Shown here piece after piece: positions 21,916-34,592 of a DNA stretch of 64,000 nucleotides. The translations under genes were made by a program, and so were the position numbers. Source of the DNA: Mesotaenium endlicherianum (lineage: Eukaryota; Streptophyta; Zygnematophyceae; Zygnematales; Mesotaeniaceae); NCBI GenBank assembly GCA_009602735.1, contig WELA01012617.1, positions 1 to 64,000 on the forward strand. The letters are read 5' to 3'. The notes below the pieces were generated by a model. The model saw only the letters and a program-made list of their open reading frames with translations, was not told where the DNA came from and did no database searches. Position 1 is the stretch's first letter. Each line of letters starts with the position of its first letter.

Positions 21916-22798
21916 ATTGAAGATTAGCGTGGCAACTTAAGAGTGGTTTGTGATTGATGTGCTATATGCATATATGCATTATATATCTAAGAAATAAGAT
22001 ATGAAATAGAAAGGTAAATAGAATGGCTTAAATAAAATAGAGAAGTACTAGTAGGAGAAGTAGCTAGCAGATGTCCTTTGTGATTCTTATTCTCCAACTG
22101 AATTCTAATCCAATATTATATTGCTTATTGTTCTAACCATTCATCCTTATTCGATGTTCCTCCTATTATCCATATCCTAAGGGTGGGTTGGGAGGATTTG
22201 TTAGCTAAGGCTACTTTTTCTGATTCCTATGGAGTGAATGACTGGCATTAACTGCTCAAGTAGTGGCAAAAGATTCTAGAAATTGGACGTGTGAGATGCT
22301 TGTCATCTAAAATACGCGATATTTACTAATAAGGATTTACATATGTAAATATCACAAACTTTGTTCAGAACATATCTGTCGATATGTCCCAAAACTTCAC
22401 TATATGCTATGTGCAGATGTGCATGATATGTTTAAAGAGTACACAAGAAAATGAGAAGACAAATAGAATGGCTTAATTTGAATAGAGAAAGAATAGTAAT
22501 AGAAATACTACAAGAGAAAGCTCACGTGGAGTGCAGGCTGGCAGACCGTGAAATTAGCGTAGTGTGACTAAATGCAAAGTAGCAGGTAGGGCAGATTGGC
22601 AAGTGTTTACCTTCTTTGTCTGTTAAAGGTTGCTGTCAGCTCCTACTGTGAGTAAAGTGCTTCCTCACCTGGGTTTGGAATGACTACCACTTTACTGCTT
22701 TCATTGCGTTGCTCTGCAATGCGTTTACATATCTTTCTTTTGCTCCTTATGACCTCTACCCTCCTATATATTTAAAAGATATATCTGAAATCCTTAGA
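21916..22798. other. AT-rich stretch without genes
   Basis: No supported frame or repeat partner in the window. It may be the 3' end of element M or older flanking sequence. Confidence 0.4.
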
Positions 22799-24724
22799 TT
22801 AACAACAGCAGAGGCTGCTGATTTTCCTCAAGCTATATGTTTCGAAATCCTCAAATTTCAATCCTACTCTCTTGAGCATCTCCGAGATCCAGCTCCTCAC
22901 AGTAAAACATGTTCGAGCATTACCATTGAGTTTCCCTTTTTTGTCTAAAAATTGAATTAGAGGTCCCTTTTCTGAAAAAGTTGGAATCTCAGTGATCAAT
23001 CTGCTAAACACATTGACAAGGCACCAGGTTTCTCCTGTATAATGCAATGTCACTATTCTACCCTTCTTCTGCTGGTCTGTTTCAGAATGTGCAATCAGCA
23101 TATCCACAACTTGCAAATGGCCCTCCCTTTGGGTCTCTATATCTTTTATCCTAATAACTACCAAATCAAATTATTTTAGTAGACCATGGCACATAAATAA
23201 CAAAGTTACTCTTTTAATCGATTTCCTAGTTGGAGCTCCTTTGTATGCATACAGACTCAAAATTTCTCCTAACATGTCTAGACTTAGGAGCTGCTTAGTA
23301 TTACTAGGCCTTTCGATGGTTCTGCTTGCTACCTCCCTGAGTCACATGAGTTCTAGGAACTCTGTAGGACCTGGATAATGCAAAAAATTGTGCGTTGTAA
23401 ATATAGCAGCACTGGTCAAAGCAGATTGAGACCAAGTAGCCTTATTGACCATCATTTCACTAGAGTATAGAGCACACACTTGTGGCCTCGCAGAAACAGA
23501 TTCAAATCCAGACCTTTCACCAAAATTCTAAACTTGCCCAAATAAGGGCTGTACGTGTTCAGAGTGCCTGGAGCAAGAGATTGGAGCATCTTCTCCCTTC
23601 TGCTTTATTCTAGCAATTGCAGCTCGGGATGCTGAGCTATTCTGTGAATTGCTCACAAGTCACCGGTCTGCACTCTTGGTGCCATCAGCAACGCACTTAC
23701 TTGCCTCCAAATCCTCTAGTGTCAGTTACAGGCAATAACACATCAGAACTATGCTCTAAGTATAATGCCACAAATACTTCAGGCATCCAGTCTGTACTAG
23801 GATCTACCAGCTTAGACCACCAGCTGGCTAATCTCCACACTGGTATCACTAGGGTCATCATAGTACACTCCCTTCTTGCATGCTCCATGGCCTGAGGGAT
23901 TAGTGGGGGAGGAGGGAAGACACAACTGTTATCCTTCCACCATGTACCAATAAAAACATCTACATCTTAAGACAAAAGATAAGAATACAATAAATTAAAT
24001 CTATCTATTTTCCTAGTAGCTAGTGTTGCAAACTATCCATTGAGTGAGGTCCTCGCTGCTCCTCCAACATCTGAAACACCTCTTTTTTCAACACAAAGTC
24101 ATCTTGCTCTTTTGCCTTAGCAATAGACTCCAGAATGTTAGACTTAGAAATAGGCCACCATACCACTAGAAAACTAGTCTGGATTGATCTCAGCAAGTCA
24201 TGTGTTTCTCTCGTAACAGTCTATGAATTTTTCTTATTTGTTCCTCTTTGCGTGATTTGTTTTGGGGACATCCTTGTTATTAATCCTACCTAAAATATGA
24301 TTAATGATTTTCAAGAAGACTTGCAAAATATGCAGTATCTTTTTCTAAATCAGTCATATCATTTCTTGCAAACAAAGTGTTACTAGATGTTGTCTTTATA
24401 GCCCACAAATGAACAGTGGTGTTCCAACAGTGGTGCGTACCTATCAACACTCCCTATCTCTATTGTCAACATAGAATCTGGACTTGAGCAGGTACTAATC
24501 GCTGCTCCATTAACCTCTGGAAAATGCTCAGTTCAAAAATAAAATTTAGTCCCGGCAGACGATATGAACTCTATTGTATCCTTCTAATCTTTCTTTTGTC
24601 TCATCGCTGCATACATGTGCTTATTGTAGGCTACCACCACTGGCCCAGATGCCACGTTCATAGACATTATCTATTTTGCAGCAGAGGCTAAGTGTGTGAC
24701 AGAAACTACCCCTTTCTCTGTTGC
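22799..24724 (-). pseudogene. DIRS-like element M: RNase H region and tyrosine recombinase (fossil)
   Basis: On the minus strand, 22799-23164 is open and reads as the catalytic half of a tyrosine recombinase: VVIRIKDIE, HSETDQQKKGRIVTLHYTG, GPLIQF, and KFEDFETYSLRK at the box II position. Similarity to the recombinase continues on the same strand to about 23640, including RPSNTKQLLSLDMLGEIL and a core-binding-like LAPGTLNTYSPYLGKF. Further upstream, VDVFIGTWWKDN with FPPPPLIPQAM and TLVIPVWRLASWW (about 23730-23970), and MNVASGPVVVAYNKHMYAAM near 24600-24670, fit the RNase H region of DIRS-type elements. The RT is at 40711-41060, beyond Gypsy I. Broken in many places. Confidence 0.7.
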
Positions 24725-25468
24725 TGAAAGGGGCAGAGTGCCCTAGTGGAAGCGCAGTGACTCACGAGGAAAAGAACTAGTTGCAATCATACTAAAGAGT
24801 GCAGCGGCATATCACAAAGAAAGCTTAGGAAAATTACTCAACATTTTGAGTAGCAAGAAACTGCTCACAAATGATGTAGGATGGAAGGTCTTGTCATTAC
24901 AAACCCGTAGAAATTTGCGGAAGTGAAAACTGATAAGAAACAAACAAGTTATGCCTATTTATAATTTTCTGCCTAAGTGCTCCTCCCTAGGAGAAAGCTA
25001 CGGATTTTTTTAAGTGTTCGTCAAATCGTCCCTTCCAGAATATTCGTGAACAAGCCTGATCAGTCTAATCTGACGTGTCAGGTCGAATTGACGTCCACAT
25101 ACATGCATCGACATTACTAGAATATTCTATCTTAGACGCGCTAGGCTAAACCGAAACTTCTAGGTAAATCGACCTAGTCGGCACTCCGCGTCAGCCGAAC
25201 TTACGTGAAGGTTTGAGTTCATTCTAACGGGCCAGATCGCTCGCCGCTGTCTTTCAATCCGACGGTCGCGCTCACCGCGAACTGAGGACAGTCGTCAACC
25301 GACCTCAAAACTAATTAAACTTCGAAAACCCATAACTCTCTCAATACTTGACCAAATTCGATCAACTTTATATCAAAATGATCACAAAAACAAACTCTAC
25401 ACTACTATACAATCAAAGCATACTTTCATGAAACTCAAAAATGCACTTTGTAAACCTACGACCTTACA
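24725..25468 (-). repeat. I 3' LTR (744 bp)
   Basis: Matches 39970-40710 in the same orientation and solo LTR J inverted. The adjoining polypurine tract is GGAGGGGGATGA, read on the minus strand at 25469-25480. Upstream of it, GAGGACGTCGCATCTTGAGG is shared with element L. Confidence 0.9.
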
Positions 25469-28400
25469 TCATCCCCCTCCTCAAGATGCGACGTCCTCGA
25501 CGCATTCTGCAAATAAAGTCTCAACTTACTCTTACAGTTAGTCAAGTTGGCTTCTGGCTCCCAAGTGTTGTCGTCGGCATGGTAGCCCTTCCACTTGACC
25601 AGATACTCTTGAACAAGTCGTTGACCTCCCTTGACTCGTCGATCGCCGACAATCGCCTCCACTTCATACTCCAATACGTCATCGATCTCGACGGGTGGTG
25701 GCGGTGTAGATAGTCGTCTTGGATGTCCTTCATTTGGGTCAACGCATGGCCGCAAAGAACTAACATGGAGCACATCATGGATACGCCAGTCTGAAGGAAG
25801 CTCCAATTTGTAGGTCACTGGATTCACCTGCTCGAGCACCACAAAGGGACCTGTAAATCGTGCCCGCAGTTTCCTCTTGCCTGTGAAAGGTAGGTTCTCT
25901 GTAGACAAGAGTACTTTGTCGCCCACATGGAATGTCACTTCCCTCCTGTGCTTGTTAGCATGCTTAACCCGCTCTTCCTGTGCCTTTCGAATACACGTCT
26001 TCGCCATATTCCAAGTGTTGGCCATCTGCTCCATTAACGCTTGTGTAGTAGGAACCTGAGTCTCCTTGGCCTTCTCCAACAAGATGTTCCCTTGATGATA
26101 TACTTCTCTCCCATAAACCATAGCCAATGGTGACTGCTTGGTCGATTCCTGCATGCTATTGTTGTAGGCAAACTCTAACCCTGGCAGCTTCTTGTCCTAC
26201 TCTGAAGGGTCCTCCATAGTGAGCACCTCTTGCAAAGTTCTGTTGAGCCTCTCACTCTGCCCGTCTGTCTGAGGATGATAGGAAGTGCTCATACTCAGCT
26301 TGGTCCCCATCAAAGTAAACAATGACTGCCAAAAGGTGCTAGTAAACCTTGGATCCCAATCTGAAACAATCATCTTCGGCAACCCATGTAGCCTGAAGAT
26401 ATGATCGAAGAATAGTGCCACATCTTCTGCCGTACAAGTCTCCTTCATGGGAATGAAGTGAGCCATCTTGCTGAGTCTATCAGGTACAACCCATACTGCA
26501 TCGTGTCCTTGACTACTCACGGGTAAGGATGTGATAAATTCCATAGCAATCTGCTCCCAAGGGTACTCTGGAATAGGCAGGCGCTGCAATGTACCTCCCT
26601 TCTTCTGATTTGGTGTCTTGTTACGGTGGCACGCATCGCAACTCCTGATCCACTCCTCGATGTCCTTGTTCATTTTTCTCCAATAGTACTCCCGCTTCAG
26701 CACGCTTGCCGTCTTCTCGCTTCCAAAGTGTCCAGCATATAAGCAATCATGATGCTCCGCAAGTAGTAAGTCTCGTAGCTCCTTGATGTCATGTACCACC
26801 ACTCTCTTGGAATCATCATAATACCATATGCCGTCCTCCTTCTGCATACTCGAGTTGGACTCACCTGCTCCATCATCAGCAAACTCTGGGTCCTCCTCAT
26901 AGCCTCTCTGAAGCTTCTCCTTGAAGTTCATACTCCCTTTGATGACTCAGACAGCTGCAAGCGTCTGCAAGGTTGATCTTCTCAGGTAAGTACTCAATTT
27001 TGTGGTCGAATTGTTGTAGAAACTCCATCCACCTTGCCTATCTTGGTGTCAATGTTGGCTGCGTCATCAACTTCTCCAAGCTCTTGTAGGCGGTCTTCAC
27101 GAACACCTTCCGGCCGTCCACATAACATCGCCAAATCCTCAAAGCCAGGATAATAGCCAACATCTCCCGCTCGTGTGCTGCATAGTTCTGCTCAGCAGGA
27201 CTCCACTTCCTGCTCTCATATGCCACAGGCTGCAATCCTTTACCCTGAGCCTGGAGAAGAATGGCTCCCACTGCGAAATTTGATGCATCCGTGATGATGG
27301 TGAAAGGAAGCTATGGATTTGCAATTGCCAACACAGGTGCCTGTGTCATCAGCTCCTTAATCTTCTCAAAGGCTTGCTGCTCCTTGTCACCCCATAGCCA
27401 CTTCTCTTGCTTCTTCAACATGTCCGTGAGCGGTGCACACACCTTGGCAAATCCTTCATTGAAACGTCGATAATAATGTGCCATGCCGAGGAAACTCCTG
27501 AGTTGATGAATATCAGCAGGAACCGGCCAATCGCTGACTGCTTGCACCTTCTTCTGCTCCACCTTGACTCCTTCAGCTCCCACTTTATGTCCAAGAAATT
27601 CGACTTCATTGAGACAGCAGTCGCACTTGCTCATCTTCCCACATAACTTCTGATCTCTCAAGACCTCCAACACCTTCCTCAGATGCTCCACATGCTCTTC
27701 CAAGGTCTTCGAAAAAAATCAGGATGTCGTTCAAAAATACCACCATAAAGTGGTCCAAGTAGGGTCTAAAGATACTATTCATGAGTCCCATGAATGTAGC
27801 AGGTGTATTAGTCAACCCAAAAGGCATGACTGTGAATTCGAATAAACCATAGCGAGTTCTGAAAGCAGTCTTCCGAACGTCTCCTTCCGCAATCTGTACC
27901 TGGTGATAGCCACTCCTCAAATCGATCTTCGAGAAATACTTTGCCCCGACAAGCCTGTCAATCAACTCGTCCACTCGTGGAAGTGGGTACCTGTTCTTGA
28001 TGGTGACCTTGTTGAGTGCTCGATAGTCGACACACATTCTCATAGTCCCATCCTTCTTCTTCACAAATAAGACTGGCGCTGCAAATGGAGACTCGCTGGG
28101 TCGGATGAATTCCTTCTCCAATAACTCTGTCAGCTGCTTCTTCAACTCATTCAACTCCGCAAACGATTGTCGATAGGCGGGTCTCACTGGTGGCTTGCTG
28201 CTTGGTTCCAACTCGATCTTGTGCTCCATAGCTTTCTGTGGAGGTAATCTTGCAGGTAGCTCCTCAGGAAACACGCACTTGAACTCCTCCAAGAGCTCCT
28301 TAATTTGGGCAGGCATCTCAGCAGGCTTCTTCTCTTGAGCAGTTGGGCTCTGCTCCTTCTGAGCAAGGGGATCAGAAACCACTACTTGCTCCTCCGGCGA

Positions 28401-29288
28401 TGTACATTCGCCCAGGCTGTTAGAATTCACGCTTGCTCCATCTGATGACCTGGCCAGGGCCACCGAAACAAGGTACATCTCCTTCACCTGATTCGCCCTG
28501 CATAGCTTCTTAACTTGCAGGCTCGACAGAAGACAGTTACTTGTGGTCGTATCTACCTCCACCTGTTTTGCTGTCTCTAGTCGACCATCACGCCCTTGGA
28601 CCTTCACTTGTCCCGTGCTCCTGTGCACTTGAGGGTTGGCTTTTCTTAGCCATGGTCGACCCAATTTCGCCTCGTGGTGACCTAACTCTGCCTGCTCCAT
28701 AACTTCAGTACTCTGATGCCCCGCTACTTCCACGTGAATAGCTTCCGTAGGTGCACCACACTTGAGTCTCTGCCCATTTGCCAAAAATGCCTCCTCAGGC
28801 TCATAATGCTTCTGCAAAGGGATTCGCCATTGTTTCACCAGCTTCTTGTGCACAACCACTGTCGGCCATACACTTCGCCTTGTTGCCGTCGACTACTCCT
28901 TCCACGATGATAGGCTTGTCAACGTCTCGTCCTTTTCTTCTCGCCAGGCTCCTGGGGATATCCTCGTTGTGGGTTCTTGTCTTCACGCCAGTAGACACCC
29001 CAGAACGACTTACTGGCGTCCTCCGTTTTCCTGTTGAGGTTGCTTCGCCTTCACATGACAGTCTCGTGCCATATGTCCAAGCTTGCCGCAATTATAGCAG
29101 GGTCCTCTCGGCTTGAAATTCTGCTGCCTGCGCTGGTACTGCACAAGTCCTGACTCCATAGGTACTGGACCTTGACCTCTAGTGCTTGGCGCTTGAGATC
29201 CAATGTGTCGACAACCTCCAAAGTTGTTGCTGCCCCACTGCCTCTGACTATACTCCACAGCGTCGACCCTTGTTGCCAATGCCATCAT
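25456..29288 (-). pseudogene. I gag zinc knuckle and pol (fossil)
   Basis: Minus-strand order is a gag C-terminus with the CCHC knuckle CYNCGKLGHMARDC (29010-29288), protease and RT (27606-29091, with AHDSGCAQE-like DSG and VVFLNDIL in the RT active-site position), RNase H (27038-27703, LRSFLGMAHYYRRF and MGAILLQAQGKG), integrase (26197-26931, HFGSEKT... CDAC; AVWVVPDRLSKMAHF) and integrase C-terminus plus chromodomain (25456-26154, EYLVKWKGYHADDNTWEPE). The large open pieces make it one of the better preserved pols here. A few breaks. Confidence 0.9.
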
Positions 29289-29303
29289 TTCTCCAAGACT
29301 GGT

Positions 29304-30014
29304 TGTAAGGTTATCAATGTTTAGTTTGTATCTTTTTAGTATTTTATATGCATAGAGTTTAATTTCAGAAGAACTTTGGCCTTTATTTCAAGCCATTTGG
29401 ACAAGTATTGAGAAAGTCATGAATTTTGGGAGTTTTTAGTGGGTTACTAGTGTCACAGATTCAAGTTAGTGACAAGGACAGGTCCAGTGACGAAAATTTC
29501 GGTTGGAGTCCAGAAAGTAGGACATTGAAACATGAGGGTTCCAAAAACTACGTAGAGTGCCAAAGTGATCGTGGAATTTCTAGAAACTTTGTGAGGAGTT
29601 AGTGGATTGTGTAGTAGAATATTCTAGAGTGTGATTGCGTGCGTGTGAGTGTGCTAGCTTGTCCAACTAGGCAAGGTCCCCTACATGGAAGGAGCCATAG
29701 TAGAAGGTTCTGGAGGTACTTTGCTAGAGAGGACACTTAGAGTTAAAGCATAAATGGGAAGCACAAAGAAGTAGAGGGACTTGAGTCTAGTTAGTCTAGT
29801 CTAACCGTCTTAACTTGTACACGACTTTTCTTCATAAAGTGAGTTCTTTTCCACTCCTCTCTCATGTAGCCCTCTAACTCTTGCAAGGGTGGCATACCAC
29901 CAGGCCACTCCATCTTGTGTATGCAACTAGGAAAGGTCCTCGTGCACGCTTCCACTCGCGGGTGAGGGTGCGTGAGTGTGTGCGGGCGCACTCCCCGCAC
30001 CTTTCCCCCTTTCA
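29304..30014 (+). repeat. L 5' LTR (711 bp)
   Basis: TGTAAGGTTATC ... CCCCCTTTCA. About 27 differences from 33234-33944. Confidence 0.9.
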
Positions 30015-33000
30015 CATGGTATCGGAGCTACCTAGTTGCTTCATTTGGAGGAGGAGCTTTGGTTGGTGATGTTGTAGGGGTGTAGAGAGGGTAGAGAGGA
30101 GAAGCAAGGAAAGTTGCTAAGGGCAGCCATGAAGATGTTGATGCAAGCCAGCATCTCACTCTCTCGAAGGAGGGAGGAGATGGGGAAAAAGAGGTGCGCA
30201 ACCAGGTTTTTGTACGTCTTCTTTGTAGTATAAGAAGGTTGCCCAAGCATGGTAGTGATATAAGTAATATAGAGCAGCCTTTGCTCAAGTATGGAGACAT
30301 ATGAGCATGAAGAAAATCTGGAGTTCACGCGGCTGGATTTTTCCTTGAAGATGAAAGCTCTTTGGTGTTAAGCAATTTCTCTGAGGAGGGGGCTTAGCAT
30401 CGAGGTGTTGGTGGCTAGAAAGGAGTGTGTTCCCATCTTTATTTTAGATCTTCAATGAAGGTGGAGCAGAATTTAAGGGTAGGCAACCAGGGACTTAGCA
30501 AGCATGTGTACTTGCAAGTCTAGGAGCTTTGGCGGGCATAGCACTCGCAAGCTCAAGAGGAGTTCATGAGAAGCTCAAGAGAGGGTGCACCGGGGAATTG
30601 CACCAAGTTGGCCAAGTATGTGGCGAGATTTGAATTGCCTTGCATCACTTCTATATAGCCACTGGATATGTTGGCCAGCCATGATAGAGCTTGGTCATTT
30701 TTATGGAGATTGATGAAGCCTCAAGTGAAGAAAAGCGCCATGGAGAAGGCTTAATGCAACAAGAAGTGACGCATATTTTTCTTCAAGCAAGATAAGTGGA
30801 GATGGAGCCTTTCAAGTTCAGATTTTTCTATTTCTTATTGAGGAGACTACTATGGAGTAGTAAGGTTGAGAGCTAAGATGAAGACAAGCCTATGGTGTGG
30901 AAGAAGAAGCAAAGTATGAAGTTGGTGCAAGAGGGCTAGTGCAAGAGATGTCTCCCACTTGAAGTGCGTGTGCCAATAGTTGTGTGTTGGCATAGTCAAG
31001 GGGCAGATTTTGAAGCATCTATGGAAGCTCTTTATGTGAAAGTAGAGCACCAAGGCAAGCTGGGTTTAGTAGTAAGAAGTGTCATTGGGGTGACCAAGGC
31101 TAGAGTGCACTCAAGAAGCTAAGCATGTGGAAGGAGTTGCACAAAGAGAGTAGCCTATCCTCTAGTGCTTTAGTGCACGGGTCAAGTGAAGACCAAGGAG
31201 GAGTATGGTCAAGTGAGGATAGTGAAGTAGGTGGAGGTAGATATGACCACAAGTAGCTATCTTCAGCCCGCTAGCGAAGAAGCGACGCGGGAAGGTGAAG
31301 GCGAAGGAGAAGCGGTTGTGTTGGTGACCTTGGCCCGGTCATCGCATGTAGCAAGCGTGCCTCCTAACAACCTTGGCGAGCGCGCATAGCAGGTGGAGCA
31401 AGTAGAGGTGTATGATCCCCTTGCTCATATATAGAGCAGACCCCAAGTGCTCAAGTGGGGGAGCTCCTAGAAAGTGAGCTCAAGAGAAGCCCGCTTGCAA
31501 GACAAAGTGTGTGCGAGCACAAGATGAGGTGCAAGCACTAAGACTATGTGCGTATGCCCAAGTTATGGAGTTCTTGGAGGTGTTCCAGGTGTGTTTCTTG
31601 GAGCCTGGTGCAAAGACTTACCTTCAAGGAGAAGCAGGAGTATGTGGGAGTGAGCATCTAGCCAAGGAGAAGACTATGATGGAGTTTGGTGCACCACAAG
31701 CGAGACTACGCGCTCATGCCTTGTGAAGAATACTATCGTCGCTTGATGGAGACTACGACTTTATGGATATGGACCTATGAGGAGGAGACCAAGTGTTATG
31801 GGGCTGATATGTCCTGCCTAAGATGGAGATATATGACAAAGACCTGGACATGAAGCTAGGAGAATCAGCGCCTATACAAGTAAGGACGAGAGAGGCGTAA
31901 AATCTGGACTTGGACACTTGAGTGGTAAGCGCCTTACCTTCATGATGAGGGGGGGGAGTGTTATAGTTGTTTATAGTGCTTGTAAGTAAGGTCAAGCCAG
32001 TCCCATGAGTTCACTTGTAACTAAGAGATGTGATGTGGAAAGAAGTTTGAGAGCAAGTGCTTGCAAGATACTCAAATCTGTCCATGTTTGAGGGTTTTGC
32101 GGGTAGGCGAGCGCGAGGTTTAAAGTTGGCAGATTTTGGCTACTTTTTGCCTACTTAGGAGAGAGTGGGTAATATTTTCACTAGAAGTCCTACATGATGT
32201 GAGAGGCCTAGTATGAGGCCTTCCTTGAGTCATAGTCAAGTTTCAGAATCAGGGGTTTAAGCATGTGCCATTTGTAGGCGCGGGAGCTTGATACATGTTG
32301 CGCGCGTGTGCGTCCTACGAGCGTGAGGCACAAAGTGACGATCTCGTTTGAGTGTTAGACTTTGATTCAGATTCTGAAATTTTGTGGAGAGGTAGTCCTA
32401 TGGGTTGAGATTCAAAATAAGTAATTTTTTTAATAAAAATATTAATTTAAGTTCTGACAGTGCCACATGGCGGCCTGCTGGACTGCCGTGGGAGCCACAT
32501 GTGTGAGGCAAGGCGCAATTCGATATCATGGTCTTAGGCTTGGAATCAGGAGAAACAAAGCATACCAGTGAGTTCAAAGGGGAGATATTATGTAGATTAC
32601 ACAACTTTCAGGCTAAAAATGTCAAAAAAAGTCAGGGGGGTGCCACTTGGCGTCTTGAGAGGTCACCACGAGTCACGCACACGAGCGAGAGAGTGCAATA
32701 CCTCTACAAGGAGTATGGCTTAGAGCTAGAGGTAGCTAAGGGTACCAGAAGGTTCAGGAACATAGTGGACTTAGGTTCATGATGTAATCTGGTCAAAATT
32801 ATAAGAGCACCACGAGTAAGCCACATGGCGCGACGAGGAGCTGCCACTTGTCCAAGAGGGCGAAAAATGAGTATTTTGGCGATTTGGCGGACTATTATGC
32901 CTTGGATCCAGCTTTGGAGTATGTGGAGTTGATGGAGGGAGTATGTTACAGCCCTTATGAAGATATTGGCCTATTCCAAGACGAAGGAGTTGAAGAGAAG

Positions 33001-33233
33001 ATGCACTTGTGTAAGGAGACGCCATGTGTGGAGACAATGTATGCGATGGAGCTTTCACTAAGTGGAGCAAGTTTGGAGTAATGAGTATCAACCTGGAGCC
33101 TGTTCAAGACCTGCAACTTGTATAATATATGTGAATATGTGTTTTTCTAGCGTATATGTGAGCTCGATTCCTCATATTACGTCACTTATGCTTAGTATGC
33201 GCCGAGGACGTCGCATCTTGAGAAGGGGGATGA
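30015..33233 (+). other. L interior without coding sequence
   Basis: Primer site TGGTATCGGAGCTACC at 30017, then purine-rich sequence (many AAG/GAGG runs) with only short frames and no similarity to gag or pol. It ends in the polypurine tract AGAAGGGGGATGA at about 33221-33233. Long noncoding interiors are typical of LARD elements, where the RNA is packaged by a partner's proteins. Confidence 0.8.
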
Positions 33234-33944
33234 TGTAAGGTTATTAAAGTGTGGTTTGTATCTTTCTAGTACTTTATATGCATAGAGTGTGATTTTAGAA
33301 GAACTTTGGCCTTTATTTCAAGCCATTTGGACAAGTATTGAGAAAGTCATGAATTTTGGGAGTTTTTAGTGAGTTTTTAGTGTCACATATTCAATTTAGT
33401 GACAAGGACAGGTCCAGTGACGAAAATTTCGGTTGGAGTCCAGAAAGTAGGACATTGAAACATGAGGGTTCCACAAACTACGTAGAGTGCCAAAGTGATC
33501 GTGGAATTTCTAGAAACTTCGTGAGGAGTTAGTGGATTGTGTAGTAGAATCTTCTAGAGTGTGATTGCGTGCGTGTGAGTGTGCTAGCTTGTCCAACTAG
33601 GCAAGGTCACCTACATGGAAGGAGCCATAGTAGAAGGTTCTGGAGGTACTTTGCTAGAGAGGACACTTAGAGTTAAAGCATAAATGGGAAGCACAAAGAA
33701 GTAGAGGGACTTGAGTCTAGTTAGTCTAGTCTAACCTTCTTAACTTGTACACGACTTTTCTTCATAAAGTGAGTTCTTTTCCACTCCTCTCTCCTGTAGC
33801 CCTCTAACTCTTGCAAGGGTGGCATACCACCAGGCCAGTCCACCTTGTGTATGCAACTAGGAAAGGTCCTCGTGCACGCTTCCACTCGCGGGTGAGGGTG
33901 CGTGAGTGTGTATGGGCGCACTCACCGCACCCTTCCCCCTTTCT
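33234..33944 (+). repeat. L 3' LTR (711 bp)
   Basis: TGTAAGGTTATT ... CCCCCTTTCT, same length as the 5' copy. The I gag sequence resumes at 33945. Confidence 0.9.
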
Positions 33945-34231
33945 GTGGTAAGGTCCTTGAGCGCCACTTCCTTGGCCACAGTTGGCATGAGTCCCCTCTT
34001 GAACTTGTCCATCATCTCCGACTTGTGCATGGATGGACATTGAAGCACCAGCTCGTTGAAGCGCGATACAAACTCTTGAACGCTTGCTCGTTGACGAAGG
34101 CGCACCAATAGATCTCGAGCGGTAGCCTCGGGTGCAATAGGTTGAAATTGCCTCTTCAAGCCTTCAGAGAGCTGATCAACAGTAGCAAGAACTCCAGACA
34201 GCTGCTCTTCTTGTTCATACCAAGCTCCAGC
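33945..34231 (-). pseudogene. I gag, middle part (fossil)
   Basis: ASVQEFVSRFNELVLQCPSMH and DKFKRGLMPTVAKEVALKDL are the capsid-like retrotransposon gag domain. It lies between insertions L and F. CCAGC at 34227-34231 is the left copy of the F target duplication. Confidence 0.85.
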
Positions 34232-34592
34232 TGTAGAAAATGAGCAGTCTTAGCTCTAATTGCTTAGCATGTGCGTTCACATGTGTGGAGGTTGACTGAA
34301 GTTTGTGGTCGGTCGAGTCCAGCTAATGTTGGTTAAGAGTGTCGATGTGTAGGGCTTCTGATGACTAGGACTGTCGATAAGTTCAAGGTAGGTTAGCAGC
34401 CGCAAATATGAATATAGAAGGGCAGAGAAACTTGTAAGTGACACACTTGAGTAAGAAAGAGTTGAGCCCCCGAGAAAGAGAGTGCTCCTCTTGGTGTCGT
34501 GTGCATGCTTATATGTGTTGTGTAAGAGCTGCAAGTGAAGTATTTGTCTTGCTATAGAACGAGTAAGCAATGACAGATGAAGATTTTCAACA
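34232..34592 (+). repeat. F 5' LTR (361 bp)
   Basis: TGTAGAAAATGAG ... GATTTTCAACA. The primer site TGGTATCGGAGCAGG follows at 34593. Confidence 0.95.

Larger units (their letters stand above)
29304..33944 (+). mobile_element. Non-autonomous LTR element L (LARD-like)
   Basis: Two 711 bp LTRs (29304-30014 and 33234-33944), about 4% different, flank 3.2 kb with a primer site but no gag or pol. The flanks CTGGT/GTGGT look like a 5 bp target duplication with one change. It is inserted in gag of Gypsy I. Its polypurine region (GAGGACGTCGCATCTTGAGA plus AGGGGGATGA) is nearly the same as that of I, and the LTRs share blocks, so it probably moved with proteins of an I-like element. Confidence 0.9.

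Noticed and set aside
22799-23164. Stand-alone Crypton DNA transposon
   Set aside because: The sequence upstream on the same strand reads like the RNase H region of DIRS-type elements, and a matching RT lies across the Gypsy I insertion, so a DIRS-like element explains more.
31511-31726. Small gene in the interior of L
   Set aside because: Isolated 71-codon frame in purine-rich noncoding sequence with no motif and no similar frame elsewhere in the window.
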